Source: Nocardia higoensis NBRC 100133
GTDB taxonomy: Bacteria > Actinomycetota > Actinomycetes > Mycobacteriales > Mycobacteriaceae
Direction: 5' to 3'
Assembly (NCBI RefSeq): GCF_000308595.1
Contig: NZ_BAGA01000093.1
Location: 1 to 39,099 of the forward strand
Length of the DNA: 39,099 nt
The first letter of the stretch is position 1; each line of letters begins with the position of its first letter. The notes beneath the pieces were generated by a model. It did no database searches and was not told the DNA's origin. It was given only the letters and a program-made list of their open reading frames with translations. The translations under genes were made by a program, and so were the position numbers. Shown piece by piece: positions 1 through 8,161 of the stretch.

Positions 1-388
1 GTTCGAACAGGACCGTGAAGGCCCACGATCGCTGCTCCGGCGTGAGGTCACCCATCGGCATGTATTGCCCGAATTGCTCGACGGGGAAAGCGATTTGCAT
101 GACCTGCGCGGACCAGACCAGGTTGGGGGCAGCTCCGTGGTTCGCGGTCAGCCACTCCCGCCACCCTTGCAGTCCGGGCCGTCCGTACCGATGCGCCGCC
201 TGGTCGTACCCGTACAAGTAGCCCACCACATTGGACATGGTCGGCCCAGGAACGAACAGGCCGGGACGCGCGGCGAACATCGCGAAGAACTCACGCTCGC
301 TGAGATCGCTCGTGCTGGTCACGATCCGGCCGTTCACGATCCAGGGCTTGCCGGGGTAGGACCGCGGGGCGTCTCCCTCTTCTGCCAT
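1..388 (-). CDS. Unrecognised protein, partial (runs off the left edge)
   Basis: An open frame on the minus strand starts at ATG 388 and reads 129 codons without a stop to the left edge, so the C-terminus is missing. The visible protein begins MAEEGDAPRSYPGKPWIVNG and has no signal peptide or membrane segment. It is rich in Gly, Pro and aromatic residues (for example the stretch NVVGYLYGYDQ near residues 60-70), and its amino-acid mix looks like a real folded protein rather than a shadow frame. I do not recognise the family. No strong Shine-Dalgarno site precedes the ATG. It lies 121 bases downstream of the macro-domain gene on the same strand and may share its transcript. Confidence 0.6.
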   Translation of the reverse strand, partial: MAEEGDAPRSYPGKPWIVNGRIVTSTSDLSEREFFAMFAARPGLFVPGPTMSNVVGYLYGYDQAAHRYGRPGLQGWREWLTANHGAAPNLVWSAQVMQIAFPVEQFGQYMPMGDLTPEQRSWAFTVLFE

Positions 389-509
389 ACGACGACTTCA
401 TCACAGCTCGGCGCCGGGCTGCCACCCTTTGTCTCGTCCCTGCACCCGGCAGTTCCGGTCGAGCGGCGCAGACCGTGCAGCCGGACGCTCGCCGATGTCG
501 CAAGGCGGC

Positions 510-1019
510 TCAGGGGAGGCGCGCGGCGAAGATGTCGTAGGCCGCGGCGTCGTAGAGGACGAAGCGGACATGCTCGACGGCGGTCTCGGCGGCGCGCACC
601 GTCTCGATCGCGATGCGGGCGCCGTCGTCCATGGGCCAGCCGTAGGAGCCGGTGGAGATCGCCGGGAAGGCGACGGTGAGGGCGCCGAGTTCGTCGGCGA
701 CGCGCAGGGATTCGCGGTAGCAGGAGATCAGCCGGTCGGAGCGGTCTTCGCGAGCCGAGTAGACCGGACCGACGGTGTGGACGACCCAGCGGGCGGGGAG
801 GTCACCGCCGTTGGTGGCGACGGCCTGACCGGCGGGCAGCCCGTTCGGGTAGCGAGTCTCGCGCAACTGCCTGCACTCGGCGAGGATGCGCGGTCCGCCC
901 CGGCGATGGATGGCACCGTCCACACCGCCGCCGCCGAGCAGCGAGGAGTTGGCGGCGTTGACGATCGCGTCCACCTCCTGCAGGGAGATGTCGCCACGAA
1001 CCAGTTCGAGGGAGGCCAT
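510..1019 (-). CDS. Macro-domain protein (O-acetyl-ADP-ribose deacetylase type)
   Basis: This 169-residue protein is essentially one macro domain. The diagnostic segments are all present: the N-terminal VRGDI, IVNAANSSLLGGGGVDGAIH around residues 19-38 (adenine and distal-ribose loop), and AFPAISTGSYGWP near residue 120 (phosphate loop). Proteins of this MacroD/YmdB type bind ADP-ribose and remove O-acetyl or protein-linked ADP-ribose in the cytoplasm. The length is normal for a stand-alone macro protein. It is 173 bases downstream of the glycosyltransferase that ends the nitrilase-type operon, on the same strand. That distance makes co-transcription possible but unproven. The substrate cannot be read from sequence. 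Confidence 0.9.
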   Translation of the reverse strand: MASLELVRGDISLQEVDAIVNAANSSLLGGGGVDGAIHRRGGPRILAECRQLRETRYPNGLPAGQAVATNGGDLPARWVVHTVGPVYSAREDRSDRLISCYRESLRVADELGALTVAFPAISTGSYGWPMDDGARIAIETVRAAETAVEHVRFVLYDAAAYDIFAARLP

Positions 1020-1192
1020 GCCCGTATTCTTCCCCCCCGTGCCGACCGCGTGCCGGAATTTTCCGCCGCCTGTCGGTGTGGGGCGGCGCTCGAGCGGGCC
1101 GCTGTCGGATCGGTCGCCGCAGGGGCATGCACACGACCGGACCTCGGTCCCCGCTCCCCTGCGCTGCTCGCGGCCCGACCCACATCCAGGGG

Positions 1193-2335
1193 CTATACGC
1201 CGGGTGAGACCGTCGGCCGGGACGGTCCAGGGACGACTCGCTCGAGGGCGTGCGCGCGGTAGAAGTCGAGGTGCGCGGCGGCCGCGGCGTCCCAGCTGAA
1301 GCTCGCGGCGAGTTCGCGGCCGCGGCGGGCTCGGTCCGGATCGGGAGTGAGGGAGGCCGCCATCGCGGCGGCCATCTCGGCGGGCTCGGCGGCGAAACGG
1401 ACTGCGGCGCCGAAGACTTCACGGAAGACGGGCAGGTCACGGACCACGACGGGGATGCCTGCGGACAGGGCCTCCATGGCGGCGAGGCCGAAGCCCTCCT
1501 TGGTCGACAGGAACGGGAAGACCGCGGCGCCGGCCATCAGGGCGGGCAGGTCGGCATGGTCGACGGTGCCGAGCACCAGGGGCTCGATGCCGAGTTCGCG
1601 GGCACGGGCGTCGAAGGCGGCGCGGTAGTCGCGGTAGTCGAACAGCGTCTCCCCGCCCGCGAAGACCAGGGCGAGGTCGGGGTGTTCGCGGGACAGTTCG
1701 GCGTAGGCCTCGAGCAGGGAGATGCTGCCCTTACGCGGTTCGATGCCGCCGACGGACAGGATGTAGCCGCCGAGCCGCCGTTGCCACCCGGCGCGGGCGG
1801 CGACGGCGTCGGGGTCCTCGCCTGCGGCCGCGGCGAAGCGGTCGTAGTCGACGCCGTTGGGGATCACGGTGGGTCGTAGTCCCCAGCCTGCTTCCACCTC
1901 CTCGGCCACGGTGCGCGAGACACAGATCCGGGCGTAGGGGTCGACGACGGCGCGTTCGTGGCAACGGGCCAGTGCCGGGGTGGTGAAGGTGTCGAGATGG
2001 TGGATGGTGCGAATGCAGTGGCCGACGGCATTGGCGCTGATGCAGTCCTGGGCGTGCACGATGTCGTAGTCGGCGGGCTCGAAGGCCGCTCGCAACACCT
2101 CGACCGAACGCAGGATACGGGCTCCGACGGCCTCTCCCGCGACCTCGGGGAAGTGCACGATCCGCACCGTGACGGCGGGGTCGACCGGGCGGAAGAAGCC
2201 GGTGTCGCCGCCCCGCCCGAGCGTCCACACGGTGACCGCGGCGCCCGCGCGGACCAGGGCTTCGGCGAGGGCGAGGGTGTGCACGACGCCGCCGCGCGGT
2301 TTGGTCGAGTAGGTCAGCAGGGCGATGCGCATCAT
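1193..2335 (-). CDS. MSMEG_0565-type glycosyltransferase (GT4 family)
   Basis: This 380-residue protein is a GT-B fold glycosyltransferase of family GT4. The N-terminal Rossmann domain opens LLTYSTKPRGGVVHTLALA, with the Gly-rich acceptor-side loop. The C-terminal donor domain carries EPRKGSISLLEAY and the E-x7-E motif within EGFGLAAMEALSAGIPVV. Homologues are fixed members of the MSMEG_0565-0572 cluster, but their sugar donor and acceptor are not known to me. The start ATG at 2335 overlaps the stop of the upstream nitrilase-like gene (ATGA), which indicates translational coupling; a second ATG follows immediately. It is the last gene of the operon. The link between a glycosyltransferase and nitrile chemistry suggests the pathway product may be glycosylated, which is an inference. 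Confidence 0.9.
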   Translation of the reverse strand: MMRIALLTYSTKPRGGVVHTLALAEALVRAGAAVTVWTLGRGGDTGFFRPVDPAVTVRIVHFPEVAGEAVGARILRSVEVLRAAFEPADYDIVHAQDCISANAVGHCIRTIHHLDTFTTPALARCHERAVVDPYARICVSRTVAEEVEAGWGLRPTVIPNGVDYDRFAAAAGEDPDAVAARAGWQRRLGGYILSVGGIEPRKGSISLLEAYAELSREHPDLALVFAGGETLFDYRDYRAAFDARARELGIEPLVLGTVDHADLPALMAGAAVFPFLSTKEGFGLAAMEALSAGIPVVVRDLPVFREVFGAAVRFAAEPAEMAAAMAASLTPDPDRARRGRELAASFSWDAAAAAHLDFYRAHALERVVPGPSRPTVSPGV

Positions 2336-3183
2336 CGGAAATCCTTGTCGGCCAGCAGATTGCGGTAGGTGTCGACGCGGCGTTCGGCCACATGGCGCAG
2401 CACCCGGCGGGCGCGCTCGACCTCGGCGGCGATGTCCAAGTCCACCTGGGCCAGTCCGCCCTTGGACCAGGTGCGCGACAGGATGTCCCCGCCCGGGCCG
2501 ACCACCTTGGCCTGGCCGAGGAAGCGCAGGTTTCCGGTGGTCCCGGTCTGGTTCGAGGAGGCGAGCACGACCTGGTTCTCGGCGGCGCGGGCCTGATCGT
2601 AGAGGTCGAACAGGCGCGACTGCCGGTCGTTGGGCAGTCGCGAGGCCCGGTCGGTGATGCTGGCGGGCCAGGCCGACAGCGCCGCGATGAGGTGGGCGCC
2701 GTCGAGGGCGAGGGTGCGCGCGGATTCCGGGAAGGTCTTGTCGTAGTCGATGAGCATGCCCATCCGGCCGACCGGGGTGTCGAAGGCGTCGAACCGGTCG
2801 CCCGCGGCGTAGGCGAGGTGTTCTCCGGCGGGCTGGTGCACCTTCCGATGGCGGCCGAGGACGCCGTCGCCGGTCAGGCAGACCGCCGAGTTGTAGCGCA
2901 GGTCGCCGTCGCGCTCGGCGTACCCGACGCACAGAGTCATCGGGCCTGCCATCCGGCGCAGCAGCCGGATCTCCGGGCCGTCCGGGTCGATGGCCTCCGG
3001 CCCGGCGGACGGGTCGGGGTTGCGCAGGTCACCGATATAGCCGCCGAGCGTGGCATCGGGCAGGACGAGCAGGTCGACGCCCTGCACGATGAGTCGTTCG
3101 ACGATCCCGGCGAGCTTGTCCAGCGCCCGGCCGATGTCGGGCCCGAAATGCCCTGCCAGGGCCGCGATCCGGGTCGTGGGCAT
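2332..3183 (-). CDS. Nitrilase-superfamily homologue with altered catalytic triad
   Basis: This 283-residue protein has the whole carbon-nitrogen hydrolase fold and is clearly a paralogue of the nitrilase two genes upstream. The two share HQP after the catalytic Lys, the FDTP-GRMGM segment, SLALDG/TLALDG and LSAWP. The superfamily's Glu-Lys-Cys triad is not intact. The Glu position reads Asp43 (LLVLPDATLGGY), Lys114 is kept (RHRKVHQP), and the nucleophilic Cys position reads Asp146 (MGMLIDYDKTFPE). I checked the codon at Asp146 on the reverse strand and it is GAC. The protein should therefore not form the usual thioester intermediate. It may be a pseudoenzyme partner of the intact copy or have a different chemistry. 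The ATG at 3183 is preceded by a strong AGGAGG. It lies 27 bases after the flavin oxidoreductase gene and overlaps the glycosyltransferase by 4 bases. Confidence 0.9.
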   Translation of the reverse strand: MPTTRIAALAGHFGPDIGRALDKLAGIVERLIVQGVDLLVLPDATLGGYIGDLRNPDPSAGPEAIDPDGPEIRLLRRMAGPMTLCVGYAERDGDLRYNSAVCLTGDGVLGRHRKVHQPAGEHLAYAAGDRFDAFDTPVGRMGMLIDYDKTFPESARTLALDGAHLIAALSAWPASITDRASRLPNDRQSRLFDLYDQARAAENQVVLASSNQTGTTGNLRFLGQAKVVGPGGDILSRTWSKGGLAQVDLDIAAEVERARRVLRHVAERRVDTYRNLLADKDFR

Positions 3184-3210
3184 CGCGCCTCCTGTCTGCG
3201 GCTGCCGCGG

Positions 3211-4485
3211 CTAGGCCGCCGCGGTCTCCCGGACGGCGGGCACGATCTGCTCGGCGAGGAATTCCGCGTCGCGGGCGATGGCGGCGAACCGGCCCGATCC
3301 CCAGGTGTGCAGCCAGGGCAGGCCGAGGAAGTACAGGCCGGGCGTGCCGGTGACGCCGCGGTTGTGGCACGGATGGCCCTCGCCGTCGAAGACGCCGACG
3401 CGCAGCCACCGGTAGTCGGTGCGGTAGCCGACCGACCACACCACCGAGGTGATGCCGTGCTCGGCGAGATCGAGCGCGGTGACCTCGTGTTCGGGGCGCC
3501 ACACCGGCACGTAGCGCGCTTCCTCGGGCGCGTCGATGCCCGCGCGGGCGATATAGGCGTCGATGCTGTCCTTGATGCTCTCGGCCACCGCGTCGGCGGC
3601 GTCGAGCGAGGCGGCCAATGTCGGTGCGAAGGAGACGATTCCGTCGGCGGTGACATCGGTCATGCGGCCGTAGAGCGACATGCCCTCGCGGGCGAACCGG
3701 CGCAGGTCGATATCGCGGCCGCCGTCGCGGCCGGTGACGTAGTGGTTGGTGTTCTCCCGCTTGCCCAGGCCGCCGGGCTGGTCCTCGATGGGGATGTCGT
3801 AGTGGCCCATGTCGTGCAGCCAGGCCACGCAGTCACGGCCGCGATAGAAGCGAGCCACGCGCGGGGCATTGCCGACGGCCAGGTGCACGGTGCGCCCTTC
3901 CAGGTGCAGGTCTTCGGCGATCTGGGCGCCGGACTGCCCGGTGCCGACGACCAGGACCGCGCCTTCGGGCAGCTCCGCGGCGCTGCGATAGTGCGCCGAG
4001 TGGATCCGGGTGAGGCCCGCGGGCAGCTTCTCGGCGAACCGGGGCACGATCGGTTCGTGGTAGCCGCCGGCAGCCACCACGATCTGGCCGGCGTGCCAGC
4101 GGCCGGCGCTGGTCACCACGTCGAAACCGCCGCCGGGCGCCTGGGTCACCGACTGCACCGTCACGTGCTCACGGACGGGCGCGTCGAAGGTGTCCGCGTA
4201 GTCGCGCACCCAGCGGTAGACCTGGTCGCGGCTCATGAACCCGTCCGGGTCCGGGCCGTCGTAGCGGTAGCCGGGCAGCACGCACTGCCAGTTCGGGGTG
4301 ACGAGGGTGAAGTTGTCCCAGCGGCTGTCGCGCCACTCGTGGGCGATGGTGTCGCGTTCGAGCACCAGGTGGTCGACGCCGCGGTCGGTCAGATGCCTGC
4401 TGATCGACAGGCCTGCCTGCCCAGCGCCGACGATCACCACGTCGCGGTGCTCGATCCCGGCGGACGAGAGGTGTTGTGCGGTCAC
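3211..4485 (-). CDS. MSMEG_0569-type flavin-dependent oxidoreductase
   Basis: This 424-residue flavoprotein resembles flavin monooxygenases. An N-terminal FAD site reads VVIVGAGQAGLSISRHL (about residues 15-31). A second Rossmann motif for NAD(P)H, VLVVGTGQSGAQIAEDL, lies near residue 180. The C-terminus contains the PGLYFLGLPWLHTWGSGR segment typical of this subgroup. The chosen start is GTG at 4485, because GGGAGCG lies about 6 bases upstream and the next start-like codon further upstream belongs to a shadow frame. MSMEG_0569 homologues always accompany the radical SAM and GNAT/AIR-synthase genes found here. The likely role is oxidation of a pathway intermediate; the substrate is unknown. 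It sits between the two nitrilase homologues. Confidence 0.92.
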   Translation of the reverse strand: MTAQHLSSAGIEHRDVVIVGAGQAGLSISRHLTDRGVDHLVLERDTIAHEWRDSRWDNFTLVTPNWQCVLPGYRYDGPDPDGFMSRDQVYRWVRDYADTFDAPVREHVTVQSVTQAPGGGFDVVTSAGRWHAGQIVVAAGGYHEPIVPRFAEKLPAGLTRIHSAHYRSAAELPEGAVLVVGTGQSGAQIAEDLHLEGRTVHLAVGNAPRVARFYRGRDCVAWLHDMGHYDIPIEDQPGGLGKRENTNHYVTGRDGGRDIDLRRFAREGMSLYGRMTDVTADGIVSFAPTLAASLDAADAVAESIKDSIDAYIARAGIDAPEEARYVPVWRPEHEVTALDLAEHGITSVVWSVGYRTDYRWLRVGVFDGEGHPCHNRGVTGTPGLYFLGLPWLHTWGSGRFAAIARDAEFLAEQIVPAVRETAAA

Positions 4486-4532
4486 GGCTTCGCTCCCTGG
4501 ACGATGGTCGGTGTGGTCGGCGCGGGCACGGC

Positions 4533-5438
4533 TCAGCCCGCCAATGCGGGTTCGTCCGGCTGCCCGACGACGCCGTAGCGGTCGACCACGCTGTGGTAGA
4601 GCTCGGGCCTGCGGTCGCCGAGGTTGTACATGCCACCGCCGCGGGCCAGGCCGAGTTCGTGACCGATGTCCACGGTCGCGGTGGCCAGCCCCGGCTCCAC
4701 CCCGGTGTCGGCGAGGATCTCCCCGCCGGGGCCGACGATCTTCGCGCTGCACACGAAGCGCAGCGAACCGAATCGGCCTGCCTGGTTGGAGGCCACCCAG
4801 ATCAGCTGGTTCTCCAGCGCCCGGGCGCGATCGTAGATGTCGAAGCGCTGCTTCCAGCGGTCGTCCTCGAGCCGCTCGGCGGCCCGGGTGCGAGCGGTGG
4901 GCCAGGCCGACAGCGAGGTGATGATCTCGGCGCCGTCGAGCGCCAGGCTGCGCGCGGCCTCGGGGAAGGCCTTGTCGTAGCAGATCTGCATGCCCATCCG
5001 GCCGATCGGCGTGTCGAACGCCTTGTATTCCGAACCGGCTTCGTAGCAGAGGTTCTCGCCGAGGGGTTGGTGCACCTTGCGGTAGGAGCCGAGGATGCCG
5101 TCGCCGGTCAGGGTGACCGCGGCGTTGTAGCGGGTGTCGCCGTCGGCCTCGCAGAAACCGAGAGTGACGATCAGATCGCCCGCCATGCCCGCGACGCGGC
5201 GCAGTTCGGGGCCGTCGAGTGCGAGGGCGGGCGGCAGATTGCGCAGCCTGCGTTGCCTGGCCTCGTCGTCCTCCGAGCCGCCACCGAGGCTGGGCAGGTA
5301 GCCGCCGAGGCAGGCTTCGGGCAGGACGAGCAGATCGCTGCCCCGCTCGCGCGCCTGCTCGATCAGGGCGCCGATGGTCCGGTAACACTGCTCAATGTCG
5401 CGGCCGAATTCGGCGGCGGCGACCGAGATGGTGGTCAT
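4533..5438 (-). CDS. Carbon-nitrogen hydrolase (nitrilase superfamily), intact triad
   Basis: This 301-residue enzyme carries the full nitrilase-superfamily triad: Glu41 in LLVLPEACLGGY, Lys121 in YRKVHQP and Cys153 in MQICYDKAFPE. The family hydrolyses nitriles, amides or carbamoyl groups through a Cys thioester. It is shorter than Sll0784/Nit6803-type nitrilases (about 340 residues), so an amidase-like or carbamoylase-like activity is also possible. The start ATG at 5438 overlaps the stop of the upstream GNAT-AIR fusion gene (ATGA), showing coupling. A 47-base gap separates it from the flavoprotein gene. A diverged copy that has lost the Glu and the Cys lies at 2332-3183, which points to duplication inside the operon. 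Confidence 0.93.
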   Translation of the reverse strand: MTTISVAAAEFGRDIEQCYRTIGALIEQARERGSDLLVLPEACLGGYLPSLGGGSEDDEARQRRLRNLPPALALDGPELRRVAGMAGDLIVTLGFCEADGDTRYNAAVTLTGDGILGSYRKVHQPLGENLCYEAGSEYKAFDTPIGRMGMQICYDKAFPEAARSLALDGAEIITSLSAWPTARTRAAERLEDDRWKQRFDIYDRARALENQLIWVASNQAGRFGSLRFVCSAKIVGPGGEILADTGVEPGLATATVDIGHELGLARGGGMYNLGDRRPELYHSVVDRYGVVGQPDEPALAG

Positions 5439-7090
5439 GATTCTCCCAATCCGGTGACGGTGCCGTGCACCGCTGTCGTTGTCGTCCCGTCGGGCCAGCG
5501 CAGTCGCACGCCCGGTGCCGAGGTCAGGACTCCGCACACGGCGGACTCGGCGGGGCCGGTGGTCGCGATCACCGCGCCGGGGCGGTCGGCGGTGATCATC
5601 GCGAAACCCGGGAAACAGGTGAGCCATTCGGCGACCGAGGCTCCCGCCGGGCGCGGGATGCGGGCGATGTCGAGTTCCGCGCCGACGCCCGCGGCTTCGG
5701 CGAGCATGCCCGCGGTGCCGGCGAATCCGGCCATGGAGACGTCCTTGGCCGCCGCGGGCGCGGTCCTCGCGACGAAGCGGCCGAGCTCGCGCAGTTCCTC
5801 GCCGGTGCGCCGGGACGACGAATCCCATTGCCGTCCGGTGTATCCGGGCCGCCAGCCGCCGCCCAGATCGGCGGTCAGCCGGATCTCGTCGCCGACCGTG
5901 CCGCCGCCGCCGCGCACGGGACTGCCCGTGCGGCCCAGCGCGGTGACCGACAGGGCGGCGGGCACGCCGAGCTGGGTGTGCCCGCCGAGCACCGGCACCT
6001 GCCATGCCTCGGCGGCGCGGGCGAGCCCACGCAACACCCTGGTGAGGACCGAATGGTTCGGGGCGCCGACCGCATCGAGCAGGCCCACCGGCTGCGCGCC
6101 CATGGCCGACAGGTCGTTGAGGTTGACCAGCACCGAACACCAGCCCGCCCATTCCGGATCGCGTTCGACCATGGACGGCAGGATGGCGTCACAGGCGGCG
6201 ATGAGGTCGGTGCCGGGGACCGGCGCGCCGTCATCGCCACGGAAACCCCTGCCGCCCAACCCCATCGGTTGCGTCCGCAGGGGTGCGAGCGCTCGGGCCA
6301 GCATCGCTTTCGCCGCGTGGGCCTGGCGCTCGATCCGGTCGATGGGCCATCGCATCCACACGTGCGGCGCGCCGGCGATCTGTCTGTCGCCCAGCCGGAT
6401 CCAGCCCAGCCCGGCGAACATCGGCTCGTAGCGCGCCTGGACCGTGGCCTCGAAGCGCAGCACCTGCTGGTCCTCCGCGAGCGCGCAGGCGGCGCGGATC
6501 AGCGCGGGGCCCAGCCCCTTGGTGCGGCTGCGCGGATCGACCACCAGCCTGCTGCCGGTCCACCAGCCGATGTCCTCCGCGGTCGCGGGCGCCAACCGGA
6601 CGCCGCCGAGCAGGGCGCCGTCCGGCGCCAGCGCCACCAGGACCCGGCAGCGGGGATCATCGTCGATGTCGTCGGCGTCGCTACCCGCGAACAGGCCTTG
6701 CTCCCGGACGAAGATCTCCCGGCGCAGCGCGCGGTAGCCGGCGAGCTGCCTGCCGTCGGCGGGTCGGATGAGGAAGCCCGGATCCTCGTGCTGCCGGGTT
6801 CCGGCGAGCACGCACCGCCAGGTCGAGTCCGCGGCGGACCCCGCGTAGCCGGACCAACCGGTCGTCGGCACCGCCCCGGCGAGGGTGTCCGCGGTCGCCG
6901 CCGTCACCGCGGGCGTCGCGGTCATCGGCGTCGGCGTCGGCACGGTTTCCGACGCCGCATCGGTCACTGCTCCGGCGCCTACTGCGACGACCAGCCCGGA
7001 CTCGGTCGGCGGCGAAACTGCGGCCACCGCCTCGGGCGCCCCGGTCGTGGTCCCGGCTGGGCCGGGCACGCATTCGCGCATTCGGCTCAT
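5435..7090 (-). CDS. MSMEG_0567-type fusion: GNAT acetyltransferase + AIR-synthase-like protein
   Basis: This 551-residue protein has three parts. Residues 1-90 are low-complexity (Ala, Thr, Pro, Val) and probably disordered. Residues about 95-255 form a GNAT N-acetyltransferase domain with the acetyl-CoA loop RTKGLGPALI at 189-198. Residues about 265-551 resemble the PurM/SelD/HypE (AIR synthase) ATP-binding fold, with LVNLNDLSAMGAQPVG near 321-336 and an ALSVTALGR strand. In cyanobacteria the two halves are separate genes (Sll0786/Sll0787), so this is the actinobacterial fused form. The start at 7090 is supported by GGGAGG about 6 bases upstream; a longer frame to 7138 overlaps the radical SAM gene and lacks such a site. 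Likely activities are acyl transfer and ATP-dependent phosphorylation or cyclisation of an intermediate; the substrates are unknown. Confidence 0.92.
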   Translation of the reverse strand: MSRMRECVPGPAGTTTGAPEAVAAVSPPTESGLVVAVGAGAVTDAASETVPTPTPMTATPAVTAATADTLAGAVPTTGWSGYAGSAADSTWRCVLAGTRQHEDPGFLIRPADGRQLAGYRALRREIFVREQGLFAGSDADDIDDDPRCRVLVALAPDGALLGGVRLAPATAEDIGWWTGSRLVVDPRSRTKGLGPALIRAACALAEDQQVLRFEATVQARYEPMFAGLGWIRLGDRQIAGAPHVWMRWPIDRIERQAHAAKAMLARALAPLRTQPMGLGGRGFRGDDGAPVPGTDLIAACDAILPSMVERDPEWAGWCSVLVNLNDLSAMGAQPVGLLDAVGAPNHSVLTRVLRGLARAAEAWQVPVLGGHTQLGVPAALSVTALGRTGSPVRGGGGTVGDEIRLTADLGGGWRPGYTGRQWDSSSRRTGEELRELGRFVARTAPAAAKDVSMAGFAGTAGMLAEAAGVGAELDIARIPRPAGASVAEWLTCFPGFAMITADRPGAVIATTGPAESAVCGVLTSAPGVRLRWPDGTTTTAVHGTVTGLGES

Positions 7091-7091
7091 C

Positions 7092-8150
7092 TCAGCCTCC
7101 CGCCGCTTGCAGCACGCCGCAGGCGCCACACGCCGCACAACCCGCGTTCTGATCGGCGCCGAACATCGACGCCCGGCGCAGGGCGCCGGCGACCCGCTCG
7201 GTCACGTCCGCGAGAAGCGCGGGCGACGGAGCGCTCGCCCCGTCGACATCGACGGCGAGAGTGCCCGCCAGCGGCCGGAAGGGGACGACGAAGGGGTAGA
7301 CGCCCATGTCGATGAGTTCTTCTGCGCCCGCGACCAATTCGTCGGGGTCCTCGCCCAGGCCGACCAGCAGGTAGGTGGAGACCTGGTTGCGGCCGAAGAC
7401 CCGGACCGCCTCGGCCCAGGCGGTGCGGTACTCCGCCAGCGGGACGGTCGACTTGCCGGGCATCCACCGGGCGCGGACCCGGTCGTCGAGCGATTCGACG
7501 TGGATGCCGATGGAGTCGGCGCCCGCCTCGTACAGGTCGGTGATGACCGACAGTTCGCCCGGCGGTTCGCACTGAACCTGGATGGGCAGATCGGGCACCG
7601 CCTTCTTGACCGCGCGGACGCAGCGCGCGAGGTGCCGCGCGCCGCGATCCTTGGCGGCCGAGGTGCCGGTGGTCATGACCATCTGCTTCACCCCGTCCAG
7701 GCGCACCGCGGCCGCGGCGACCTCGGCCAGCTGTTCGGGGCGCTTCACCGCGATCGTGCTGCCCGCCGCCAGGGAGGCCTCGATGGAGCAGAAGCGGCAG
7801 CGCTGATCCTCGGCATAGCGGATGCAGGTCTGCACGACGGTGGTGGCCAGCACGTCGCCGCCGTGCAGACGGGCGATCTTCTCGTACGAGACGCCGTCAT
7901 CGGTGGCGAGGTCGTAGAACTTGGGCCTGCGCACCGGCTCGACGGGCACGTCCAGATCGACGCCGTCGAGCAGCAGCCTGCCGTCGAGCAGCGAGTACGG
8001 GCTGTCGGTGCGGATGGGGACGGCGACATTGGCGCCGTCGATCCGTACGTGCCCGTCGTCGCTCGGCCCGGCTCCGGAGCGACGCCGCAGCGGGACGTCG
8101 ACGCGGATGCCCAGCAGAGCGAGGTCCACCCGGGTGGAGATCTCGGCCAT
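7092..8150 (-). CDS. MSMEG_0568-type radical SAM protein
   Basis: This 352-residue protein has a biotin-synthase-like radical SAM core. The cluster-binding Cys residues are C109, C118 and C121 (CIRYAEDQRCRFC), a C-x8-C-x2-C spacing rather than the usual C-x3-C-x2-C. A second Cys group, C338, C341 and C344 (CAACGAC), sits at the extreme C-terminus and could bind another Fe-S cluster. The middle holds VMTTGTS and the barrel strand SIGIHVES. It is expected to cleave S-adenosylmethionine and start radical chemistry on an unknown substrate. It begins 11 bases after the MSMEG_0572-type gene, and its stop meets the start of the GNAT fusion (TGA at 7094-7092, ATG at 7090), so the genes are co-translated. 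Confidence 0.93.
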   Translation of the reverse strand: MAEISTRVDLALLGIRVDVPLRRRSGAGPSDDGHVRIDGANVAVPIRTDSPYSLLDGRLLLDGVDLDVPVEPVRRPKFYDLATDDGVSYEKIARLHGGDVLATTVVQTCIRYAEDQRCRFCSIEASLAAGSTIAVKRPEQLAEVAAAAVRLDGVKQMVMTTGTSAAKDRGARHLARCVRAVKKAVPDLPIQVQCEPPGELSVITDLYEAGADSIGIHVESLDDRVRARWMPGKSTVPLAEYRTAWAEAVRVFGRNQVSTYLLVGLGEDPDELVAGAEELIDMGVYPFVVPFRPLAGTLAVDVDGASAPSPALLADVTERVAGALRRASMFGADQNAGCAACGACGVLQAAGG

Positions 8151-8161
8151 GACCCCATCAC

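Noticed and set aside
2392..4578. 728-codon open frame on the plus strand
   Set aside because: It is antisense to the nitrilase-like and flavoprotein genes, whose motifs and overlaps are clear; its own product has no recognisable domain and arises from high GC.
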